Source: Struthio camelus
Taxonomy: Eukaryota > Chordata > Aves > Struthioniformes > Struthionidae
NCBI RefSeq assembly: GCF_040807025.1
Contig: NC_090952.1
Span: 22,131,068-22,195,067, forward strand
DNA: 64,000 bases
Direction: 5' to 3'
Under the pieces are notes generated by a model. That model searched no databases. It was given only the letters and a program-made list of their open reading frames with translations, and was not told where the DNA came from. The position numbers and the translations under genes are program-made. Every line of letters starts with the position of its first letter. Position 1 is the first letter of the stretch. Shown piece by piece: positions 50,201-62,200 of this stretch.

Positions 50201-53200
50201 AACAACTCTGCTGGCTGATGCAGCGTTGTTGCATAATGTTAAATATATATGAGATAATTGATTGTTCTTTCAATTTCTGTGCCTAGCTTCCCATTTCTGC
50301 GTGAGGAAGGTGGTGTGGAAGCCTCAGCGTGCATGGACTGTGGTTGTATATAGGTCCGTGCCGCTGTGTTGGCTCCGTACGTACTTCACAGCTACAGGCA
50401 GGGCTCCAGAAGTTTCTCAGTGCTGCAGCACATTTTTCCAAACTCCAAAATAATGGCGCTTCCAAATTTCTTAGTATATTTTCTTGTTTTTATAAGATGA
50501 CCACACAGAATGGACAAAAGTGATCAAATAAAGCGAATACAATGTTTTTTCCACTCTCTCTGTAGAAATGCGTTAGAAAGCACCTTCTGCAGCTCAGGCT
50601 GGCTTGGTTGAGACTGCTTGTGTGATACTTATTCACACTTTATGCTCAGTGAAAAGAGAGCCATAAACAGTGCATGCTGCCAGTTCTGCTTCACTAGCAT
50701 CCTACTGGGCTGAACTGGTGAGTTAATACTGCCGGGCAAAAGGGCAAGATTTGTAAATGTATTAGCATACCTATTCTCTGAATCAAAAAGCTCCCATTAG
50801 AAATCCCTTTAGTTGTCTCAAGCTGGAACTGGCATAAAATTAGACTGGCATTTGCAAAGGAGCCTAGAGAAATGGGGAACTCAAATGGCATGAACATAAG
50901 TGAGAAGTCGGATGCTTAACTCCCTTTGAATATTTGAGAATGTCTGCCATAAATCCGAATTGTGGAGTAATTAATGTTCTTAGAGATGCAGTTTCTGGTT
51001 GAGTCAAGTTTGTTGAATGTTTTGCCTAGATTCTGGTAATGGGATTTGGCACAACGTTCGCTTTGAATTATAAAATTAAAGCTTTCATCCTTAGCAGCCC
51101 TCTATATATCAGACTCTAAAAAGCATTTCAAAGTAACATTCATATTTTTTCAACCAGGAATGTGCTAAGTTACATGGCAATATTAAATTCAGTGATCTGA
51201 CTGCATGAAGCAGTTAAGCAGTTTGATGTGCTTTAATACAAAAATGTTTATGATTAATTGGCCAGTGTTGGTTGTGATGAATAGTAGTAGGTGCGACACA
51301 CACAAACCGCAAAAGGGCTGCGATTCAGGGAGTTACGAATGTTAAATAATGAAGCCAGTGAAGGGAGGGGAGTGCACCTAGGTGTAGAGAGGGGAATTAA
51401 GCTGCTCTAGATGCAGGCCGGTGCTGCAAATAAATCCCAAATTTCCTTCTGAGTGTGGCCAACGCCACATTCACGAGACCACCGTGCTCTCTGAACCCTT
51501 GTCCTCAAACCAGAAAGCTCTGTGTCTCAAAAATTAAAATATAACCCATTTTTCCCATTGTAAGTTTTTTAGCTTTCCAGTAAGAGGAAAATATTAAGTA
51601 GGAATCATTGACTTAAAGAATAGGGGTAAATGGGTGTTTTTTGTGAGACCAGCATCAATTGGCTGGACCTACTTGATGCACTTGCTTTAAGGGTTGCACG
51701 TTTTTCTTGCAAAGGCGCTCACTCACTGGTAACACACAGGCGTCCTCCGTTAATCGCATTCCTGAAAGATATGATCGAGTATCTTCAAATGAGCATAGCC
51801 AGCAAAAGGTGAGACAAAAAGCTCTTCTTTGGATACGTCATGCCCAGAGCTCTTTTTAATAAGGCCTCCATGAAAACATCAAAATGCTGTAGGCCTACTG
51901 GTGTGATGTGCAGCGTCAAAGGCGCGTGCTGGGCTCCGCTGAGAGTGCTCTGAGATGTATGGGTTTTATGGCATGGATTGAAACCATACCACCTCTGGGC
52001 GCATTACTTTCGTCCTCTTTTCTTTCTTGTTCTCTCTCTCCTTTTTTTTCCTTCTTTTTCTATCTGAGGAGAGATGCTTCCTCTTTCATGTTTGCTCTGG
52101 ATTTGAAGCCAGTCTGATAAGCGCGGTGGTTCTACTTTTGAAAGCACTTTCAGGAAATAAAGAAGAAAACTTCCCCATCCTGAACCATAAAACGCAGCAA
52201 GATGTGTGGCGGCGATACAAGAGGCCGCGGTGGAGTCTGAGTGCTGTAGTCATGTAACTCCGTGGTCACGGGAGGAACTTTTCTCACCCCCAGGCGCTTG
52301 CAATAAAACACTGAGCTACGTCTGATGACTGTCTCTCGTCTAAGTTATTATCCGTGTTCCCTCTCCCCCTGGTGGGAGCCTCCCAGCAGCTCCCCTGGCA
52401 AATCCTCATTTCCTTTGGAACTTCTCACCTTGTGCTGTGGTGGGGCACGTGCCACGCGTGGCTCCGATGCGCTCCCCGGCGCGCACCCCTCCTCCTCCCT
52501 TTGGCGTGTTTGCAAGTGGAGGTTTAAAGCCTCTTTGGTGTAATAATCAGTGATGGTTTTATCTTGTAGCAGCCCATGCTGAAGATGGGGCACCTGCTCT
52601 CCATGCTGGTTTCCATTCCTCTGCATCAGTTTTTCTCCCTACGTCTTTTTTTTTCACCCTCATAGAAAGATATTTGATTCATCTGCTTGATTTTTTTTTT
52701 CTTTGCTGGCTTGTTTTTTAATTTATAAATAAGGTGAATATTGCACATCAGAATGTATTTAATTTTGCTCTATCCCAGAATTTCGTATAGTCACTTCTAA
52801 TATTTGAGGCCATTCTAGTATCTGAAAATAAATACTTTGATGCCCATGAGAGAAAAGCCCACAATTTTAGGTTGACTTTAGCAGAAGGAGGGGGATGCGG
52901 GGAAGCCGCCTGGAGATGCTAGTCCCCATGTCCACATGGCAGCGCTGCGTCCCAGCTGTGCTGGGAGAAACAGATCTGACCTAAAGTCCTATAAAAGGAC
53001 TTTAGAGCAGTATCCCAGCAGGTGATGTTCCTTATGATAATTTATTTGATTTTATCACTCTCTATCATTTGCAGAGGCTTTTACAGACTTTGTTAGGTTT
53101 TGATCACGGTATTCCCTTAATGGACGTTTTGTTCTTCCTGATTAGTTTTTATTTTATGGTTTTTATGCCCATCTATGTGACTGCGGCATTCAGTATTGTT

Positions 53201-56200
53201 ATTTGAGGTACCTTCATTTTGTTATTTTGCTTCTAGTGTTAGCTAACTAATTATTCACTCTTAAAATCTATCCCCATTTTGTTGATGACCTCGTAGTTTC
53301 TCTCTGAATTGTCTCTTTTACTATAGACATAAATTACGTAATTATATATTTTTCTGTTGAAGGTGTGGATTTTAATTCCAGTTTGAAATTTTCATTTGAC
53401 CTCTCTCTCCCTGGGAAGAAAACGTCAAGAAAAACTCAAAATTCTCGCAAGGTAAAAATTATTAGTGAAATCTGAATGACTTTTGTACCATAAGATCCCA
53501 AATCAGACCCTCCTAAAAACTGATTAAACATAACTTTCGGGTTTGGAGGTGCTTTTTTCCTATATAGTATTTACTCTTTCATGTCCCTATGATTTATTTG
53601 GATTTGTCCAAAATCTGAGATCTATCTTGGGTTGTTTGTCCACATCACAGATACTTGTTTTCTTTGTGCTAATCCCTGTTCCTTGCGTAACAATGAGGCC
53701 TGTTAAGGGACCTCCCACTTCTGCAGATATTTCCCCTGTGGAAACTGTTCTCTGGTCTCGGTGCTAATGAGCTATATTATCAGTATTTGCAAATTTTAAT
53801 GTAGCAGACTAATTTCTGGGAATACTTGGCTACCCATTACATGCTATGACCTTTTAAAGTTTTTTTTTCGTCACATAGGATTTCTTAAAAGGCAGCGTAT
53901 TTCATCCTTCCCCAAAGAGTTCCTGTGTTTGCTTTGGGACTGGGCTGGTCCTGCCTCGGTGCTGAGCTCCCTGTGGCTCTTTCTAACACATCCCGTTCTT
54001 CTTCCAGATCGAAGTAATGCACGACTATCAAGAAAAGCGAAATTCCTTGCAGTCTTTTATTTCAGACAGTGACGACAACTTAGATATACTAAAAGGGTAA
54101 GCTTTCACCCTGTTTAAATCCGAGGTACTCAAAGCGATGCTTATTTTTGGTCAGTCCTTACCTTGTCCATGTATTCCTCCAGCCAGAGCTGGATGTCATC
54201 TGTTGCACTTTTACTTATTCTCTCATTGCTACCATGGTTGTTAATTGGCTCACAATATATTTTGGGCTTGTTTACCCTCACTGGTTTCTTGTGGTTTCTT
54301 TTGAGACATATGAAAATAATGCACTTCTGTGTTTTTTTCTTTATTTTAGCCATGTCATAAATGAGCTTATAGAAACGGAGAGAGTGTACGTAGAGGAGCT
54401 GTTCACTGTTTTGACGGTGAGTGCCTTCGGATTCCTCATTGCTGTTCCCCAGCACCTGCCACTCTGTCGAGCTAAGCAAAAAAGCGATGGAGTTGGTTTC
54501 TACCAAACTGTCAGATCCCTAGATAGTCAGGAGTTTTCAAATTTTCTCCCCATCATTTTTAACTCAGAGGCATCTGCAGGAACAGTTGGTGGCAGGACGA
54601 GTTTTTCATCTCGAATGAGGGAGAAGCCTTCGTTTGCACACAAATGAACTAATAATTGATTTTGTCAGAGACTGGAAAAATGTACAAAAAAGCTGATATT
54701 TTTAAATGTTCCCTGATTTCTTTTACCTTTTGAAGACGAAAGAAAGCAGCTTGTATTTTATCTTTGGAAGAATTCTGCCTTTGTGCTGTAAGGTTCTTGA
54801 ACATTTCTTAGCACATTTCTTAGTTTAGAAACCAGATTATAATTGCACATACTACCATTTTACATGCCCGTACTCGTTTACTTTATTTAACCACTGTTTA
54901 CTGTGATTGAGTATAGGTGGTTACCTTTCCAGCTCATGTTAGAGGGCCTCAGTTTTATGCAATGTTTAGTGACTAACGTGGGCTGCGTGAGCTGTTGTCA
55001 GTGGCCTTTTTAGCCTCTACTTTGCAGAGATTGTCCTGAGCTCTGGCTCTTTCCTATCTTACAGTTAGAGGTCTTTTATTCTCCTTTGAACTTATTGTAT
55101 CTTTCCCGGGGTTTACCCCAACAGGTAAATATTTTTGCATTGGTGTAGTAATGTGATTTTAATGCAGGGAGCTTTGCATTATTTCCTAATTCCACCTAAC
55201 AATTTGTAGTGCAGCAGGGTCTCTTCCAGCTCTTCCCTGTTACATAGCAAAGTCCCCCATTTTGGAAAGGCTGTGATTTCAGGAGGCAGGTACAGTGAGA
55301 GAGGGCAGAAAACCTTAGACCGCAGGAATCGAGGAGAGAGGGATCCCGGTGTTCAGCAAGAGTCTTGTGTAAGAGCAAAAAGCCCATTGATTTTGGTATT
55401 TGATCTCAAGCTGTCTCTGCTTTGTAACAAATTACCTTGTACACCAGTTCTTGTGAGATTGTCTGTAGCTGCATATCCCTTACAAACAAGTTGTCGCTCA
55501 TGTGTCCCACGGTCATAACAGCAGATAGGTTTAACCCGGACACGTATTCCCCCGGGACCGCTCTCGCAGCAAGCCTGTAGCGAGGAATAAGTGGCTGCAA
55601 TTTGCCTTACGTGGAGAGAGGGCATCTCCCCAGGGGATGGTGCCTCTCTGCGTGACGGTGTGTGTGCAGCTGTGCTCGTCCTATTGCGCGTATGCTTATT
55701 GGCATTGGGAACTGTTTAAAGTATAAACGCAGCAAGAAAGCATGCGTGTGTGCTTATCGTTAAAAGGAGGAAAATTTATTTTCCACAGACCGGAGCTGCA
55801 TTCAGGTCTCTGCTGTCGGTCTTTTTGCCTTATCGTGTATACGGGATGGCTCTTGCTGTCCTAACTGCCAGGGCATGGGAGTGTGGCTGCCCCTTTTCCC
55901 ACCATGTCGCTCTGGAGCGAAGCCAGGCTTGCTGGCCCCGCAGGAGCCGCATCAACCATGTTCTGCCAGACCGCAGCCCCCAGATGCCCAGGGACTGAAG
56001 GGTAGAGACTACAAGAAGGGAGTTTAAGGACAAACAAATAAAGAAAAAAAAAAAGAAAAGGAATGTTGCACTTTGAAACAAGGTAGATTATACTGAAAGT
56101 CTGTTCACATCCCTTTTCATCTGTCTGCAAGGAGATGGCAACCCAAGGCCTTAAAAATTGAGTGATGAACTCCTCTTGCATCCTGCAGGGCTACAGAGCC

Positions 56201-59200
56201 GAAATGGATAACCCGGCCATGGTCCTCCTCATGCCTCCCGTGCTCAGGAATAGGAAGGACATCCTCTTTGGAAACATGCCAGAGATATACGACTTCCACA
56301 ACAAGTACGGTGCCCCCTTTCATCGCTCTGATTTCCTGTAATGATGAAATGCCCAAGCAGTACCTTGCTCACAGCTGCCTTTCATCTCTCCCCCATCTCT
56401 TACAGAGTTTTCCTGCACAGTTTGGAAGGCTGCCTGGGAGCGCCCGAGCGAGTGGGATTTTGTTTCCTAGACAGGGTTGGTGAATCCATTTTCACATACA
56501 AAGCAGACTTTAAGGCCAATGTTTCTCCCGGTTCTTTGCACAGATCTCAGTTATGTCAGTTGAGTAAGATGCTTCTGATACAAAACACCAACAGCCAGGC
56601 AGGCAACGCAACTGCGTGGACAGCAGCAGATGGGGGAAAGCAGCGGTCGCGGCTGCACCGCAGTCTGCTGCGAGCAACCCTCTCGTTGTCAGCAGCAGCT
56701 TTTTTATCCAAGCTCGCTGACTTTTAGATAGTACAGTCCTTTGTTTGGCAGCAGAGGTAAAACCAAATTTGCAGTTTTGGTGTTTGCCTTATTTAGCTGC
56801 CCAGCAGGTTGGCATGCATGTGTTTAAGACTTGCCTTTCTGCCTTTCCTTACAGCGAGAGGATTTCCAGATGTATGAGAAATACTGTCAGAATAAGCCCC
56901 GGTCGGAGTCTCTGTGGCGGCAGTGTTCGGAAAGCACCTTCTTCCAGGTGAGCTGTGTATTTCTAGCAAGGCAGGCATCATCCTGGGACACTCACTTGTC
57001 CTAAACACAGTCCTCAGCGCTCCCGTGTTTTCGCGTTGTGTTCTGTTCACCGTGGCATGGATGCCTCACATGGCAGCTGGAGTTTCTTGCATGCAAGGAG
57101 TTTAAAGCAGAGCCTTCCATTATGTTATTTTACATGGTTTTATAAAACTTTTTAAGTTACCGTGGCACTATAAGGCATTTTGACATGAAATCTTTGAAGT
57201 TTTCAAGCCATGTTAATCATGCTATTGGAATAACTGCTTATAGAAAATGCAGAACTAACTTACTGTGAATTTTTGTCCCAGGAATGCCAAAGAAAATTAG
57301 AACACAAACTTGGTCTGGATTCTTATTTGCTCAAACCAGTGCAACGCCTGACAAAATACCAGTTACTTTTGAAGGTATGTCATATGCTACTTTGAAAGAA
57401 CATTAGGACATAGAGTTGTTTTTTAGTTTTGTTTTATTTTTCAATTAAAGGTCACCTGTAAAACAAGCCCTAGAGTACACATTGCTTATCTTGGCCCTCC
57501 ATACAGTGACATTCAGTGAGGATGAAAATTCACATACCTGAAAAAGGAGAAGGGGCTTTTAGCAAGCTATTTTTATGGAGAAAAAAAAAAGTTTGAATCT
57601 GTTCACAGATGCAAAGTGACAGAAACGCTTCTAAGAAAAATGAACCAGAGATGATGATAAGAGCATGATGAATGAAGTACACTGTACTGGTGCATCTCTT
57701 CTTCTTCTCCTTAAGTTGTTACAGTGCCTGTAATCTTTAATGCATTCATCCTTGTGTCACCCTTCTAAGGCAGGGCAATGCTATTATGTCCACTTTACAG
57801 AGAACTGGAGTGGTGACTTCAGAAGGTTGTTGAACCCCTGTTTCCAGCTTCTTGAGCAAGGGATGAGTACTCATGAAGTTGTAAGTGGGGAGAGGAGGTC
57901 TGAATTGAAAGTTATTTTATATGAATGGTATAGTTTCCAACAGTGCCTTCCATTTACTGACTTGAAGCCTCTCTGGATTTTATAAAATCCCTTCCTTGTC
58001 TCTGCTAGTCTGAAGATAATCATCTGCTGAAACCTCATTCAAAGGCATGCATAACATAAACAGTGTCTGATGGAGACCCTGAGCCTTACTTACCGTTTCT
58101 TACAAAGCAGAAAAACAGCAGAGTGCAAAGAGCTCAGAAGAGCGTGATGCCCCGCTCCAGCCCAATGCCGTCTTTAAGGAAACTCAGAAAAAATGGGACA
58201 TGCTTTTCATATGTTCCACACCTAATACTGACTGTGTTTTTAGAATGTGTCTTTTTTCCGGTGACATAAGAAAAAAGAAATTTACACAGTGTAGGTTGCT
58301 CTCAGGCATTGGAAACTTTGGGTGAGATGGAAAAGTCTGCTTTGTTTAACTGCAAACATGTGCTCTTCCATTTCTATTTTCAGGAGCTGCTAAAGTACAG
58401 CACGAGCTGCGATGGAGTTCAGGAACTTCAAGAAGCTCTTGTTGCAATGTTGGATTTGCTAAAGTCAGTCAATGACTCTATGCATCAGATTTCAATAACA
58501 GGATATGATGTGAGTAGATTTGGGTAATTAGAGACCTTGTACAAGGCTGGTTGATGTCAGAGGAATGGACAGAGTCCCAGAATGTATGAGCTAAAAACTA
58601 TACTGGAACAAAGAGTTGCAAAGTGAACAGGATCAAGAAGCTCTTACAGGAACCAGTCTTCTATCTGATTTTGTGGTTTTGGAAAGTATTTGCATCCAAA
58701 GGACATGCTGAATTGCATGGTACCAAAAGTTGCCAAAAGTTGTGGTTCTAGATAGCGTTTTTTCATCATCCACCTTAGTTCTCTCATGTCTCACTCTTCA
58801 GCCTGGCGTATCTTCGTAGCATTTCTCATTTATTGAAATACTCTCTTTGAGGCTGATTTCCATCCTTGCACGTTGACGTAGTTGTCTTTCTTAGGGCTTC
58901 AGGGAAGTGATGCTTTCCGGGAAGGGCTGCTTTTCTAAGCTCCGTGTCCCAGTCCTGGTCTCCTTGAGGCATCCTTTGCTTCCCATCCTCACAGACCTCA
59001 GTTCAGGTCAAATCTCACCTGCTGCCTCCCACTGAAATACGTTATCCAGAGCCCTTTGGCCTGGACTTCCCATAGGTACCGAGCAAGTTTCTCTAGCTTC
59101 CTAGTTCTTCCAATTTTTGACTTGTACCCCTTCACATGGAGAAGCTGTAGCCCTGCATCCTAGACCTCTGCTTCCCTCCTGGCCCCGTGCTGTCACTCCC

Positions 59201-62200
59201 CAAAAGATCATCTGATCCTTCCAGGAAGACCTATTATTAGAGAGACGTGCCTTGCAACAGGGTCGGCCCCATTGCCCTTTATTGTTTGGACAGTGCTGTT
59301 ACATTTTAATTGACTTTTTTTTTTTTCTTATTTGTCATCCTTTCTCCAGGGGGACTTGAGTGAACTAGGAAAAGTATTGATGCAAGGATCTTTCAGTGTT
59401 TGGACAGGACACCGAAAAGGTCCGACAAAAATGAAGGATCTTGCCAGGTTCAAGCCAATGCAGAGGCATCTATTCCTGTACGAGAAAGCCTTAGTGTTCT
59501 GCAAGAAACGAGAGGACCATGGAGATGGATATGATAAAACCTCATCTTACAGTTTTAAGCACTTTTTAAAAGTAAGAACTTCTCAGTTGGGGCCATTGCC
59601 ATGTACATACAGTAAATCAGTAACTTTTCCAGAACCCAGAGAATATTTTTACGGTAACAGACACAGTGGCTTGTTTTCTGCTGTTAAGAGCTGTAACATC
59701 CCAAATGGAAGTGCCTTCTCCGTGAAGGAGCGGCTGCTGCTTTTAATAAGCTGTGAGGGCTCCCATGACTGAAGCCCACGTGGGGGAGTGCAGCAGCCCC
59801 TCGTGGTGCTGAAGCTTTGGCAGGCCAGACCTGCCAGGGGGTCTGCCTGCGGCTCAGCCTGGCTGCCCCTGAGCCCCCCCGTTCCCCAGCTGCGTGGCTG
59901 GAAGCTACATGGAAAACTCTTCTTCCTCTCGCATTGCCCTCCTCCTTTGGTAAGCTCTAACGGCAGCTCAAGATATAATTACCAGATGAAATAAAGTGGC
60001 CTACAGCAGAGCATGCCATGAGGGATATAAACAACTATAGGTCCCAAGTCTATAAATGCCAACTATTAATATTAAAAAGCCCCAACTGCTCCTCTAAAAG
60101 AGACTTTCTGGCATGCTGTGTATGATAAGGACTTCTAATGGGGCCTGCGATCATTTTGTCTCAGTACTCTGCCTTATTTTTCTTGAGTAAGAATAAAAAC
60201 AGTACAGGTGTATCTTAGAATGGGAAAAGTGGGTGCTTGGAGGCTGAGCCTTCAGGCCTCGATGCTAGAGCTGCCCCTGCTTTCAGTGGGATCTGAGGAG
60301 AGAGGTGCCACGAGTCGTCACAGTGCCTTCAAGGGTGATAGCAGATAAGTCTGCTCAGCTGCAGTGCACATTACAAATTGTGTATTACAAATAAATCCCA
60401 GGCCATATGTTTAGACGCATAAATGTTTTTTTCCAAACAGCGTAATTTTGTTTTTGGAGAGCTTATTTTCCTTGTAGTGCTTGTTTTACCATATGTGCTT
60501 TTGAAAGAACCAAAGAGGCTCTATGGGGAAAGCCTGCTGGGAGGAGAAAATGCAGCATTCAGTAGTCCATGCAATGTGGCCAGTGCTTGTCTTTGCCTAG
60601 AGAGGGCTCGTTTTCCAGCTGTTTGCGTTTCCAAGCTGAAAGATTGGTGATTAGAGAATGCATGGATTCTGCAGGATGGCATGCGGATACATACGTTTTC
60701 AGAATCGCTGCCCTGAGGGTGAAATTATGTTTCTGCAGTTTGACGTTTGTTTGATTCATGATAGTCTCAGGGAATTATTTTTATGTGCAAGAATATTTTC
60801 CAGCGTTTCAGAATTAAAGAAGGCTGTGTAACTGGACATATGTTATAAAACCTCCAAACTTTGTTTGAAAACTGTACCTTTTCAAGACTCAGGATAATAT
60901 TTTACACTCTATGTAAAATAGCCAGAAGCAAATATCCCTGAGATTCAGGAACTTTGAGGGTGCATGTTCCTAACCCATTGGAACACAAAATAAATCAGTC
61001 TGCCTTTTATCACCGTGGAAGGTGATGCAGATGAATGCCATCCCAGAGCTTTAAACAAACCCAACTTAATCTGCAGTGCAGTGAACCAGCAGCTGAAGGG
61101 GCAGTAAATCCTGGTCGGGGAGGAAATGGAATTTCAAAATATATGAAGATGAGTGAACAGATGTTTTTATAATATATTTATTCCTGGTACTTTTCTTCTC
61201 ATCCTCATAGTAGATAATCCAGGCTAGAGTTTCAAATATCTCGATGTCTGGGCAGTATTGCAGAAGCCTCCGTATAAATGGCCATGCAAAAAGGGATACA
61301 CGGAATTGGAAATTGCAGCGTTTGTATAACGTCCTTTCTAGGCTGCCATTTCAACATCCAAGCTGTAGTTGTTCCTAAAACGAAAGTGGACCCCCTCTGG
61401 CTTTCTAAGGCTATATGGAAATATACTGCACAGGCTAAATTTTTTTGAAATTTGCATGCCCTCATACCAAGACTATGCTGCAGATTTTAGCATGCACGTT
61501 TTTAAACAGCGGGTGATGTATATAAAACTGTAAATGATCACCTTGCGATCTCAGTCCTCAAGTTCAGGGGAGATGACGAGAATTTTGTGAAACGTGAACC
61601 TAGAGGACCGTGTTGAGAGAGGGAGGCAACGAGAGGCGAGACAGTACTGATAATGCTGACTGCTAGTCAGTGGCAATCCTTTCTGAATCTGGAGGTGAAT
61701 GCTTTCTCAGAAGTTCAGAAGAGCTCTGCTGTTTATACCAGGGAAGAAATGAAGGAAGCTAATTAGCAGCTTGCTTCATTTTTCCTGAGGCTGTTCGTAG
61801 TTGCTGATAACAGGTACCAACATTTGAGAAAGCAGCTAGGAACAGAAAGTTTAACCAGGAGGTCTAATTTGTAGATCATCTCAATCTTTCAGAAAAAAAG
61901 CTCGTAGTAGGTGCTTATTAACAGAGAGTTGCAGCAATATTAAACTGATGTTCTTTGCAAGGCTTTATTTGTATATTTAGATTTATCTAATGCAATCCCT
62001 TTGAATAACCTAGGATATATGATACAATTGTTATTAGATCTGGTTTGAAACATATCTGTTTATTAGACATAAATTACTAGCAAACTATGCTTTAAATAAG
62101 CAGCAGTATCAGATATTAAAGTATTTTTCAGGGAGGCGGTAATTGCATGGCATGTTCAGCAGATGGGTCAGAGGTCTCCTGCTATCGAAGAGTTTCTTGG

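Larger units (their letters stand above)
50083..53362 (+). other. MCF2 intron 13
   Basis: 3.3 kb. Contains the inverted and direct repeats near 50.18 kb, a possible cryptic exon at 51740-51808 and a perfect hairpin at 52981-53005. T-rich runs are common to the right. Confidence 0.75.

Noticed and set aside
54417..54646. In-frame continuation of exon 16 into the intron
   Set aside because: The GTGAGT donor and human MCF2 continuity to GYRAEMDNP show that the exon ends at 54416.
59572..59772. In-frame continuation of exon 22 into the intron
   Set aside because: The donor at 59572 and direct homology to the next exon (MNAVGITENVK) fix the end.
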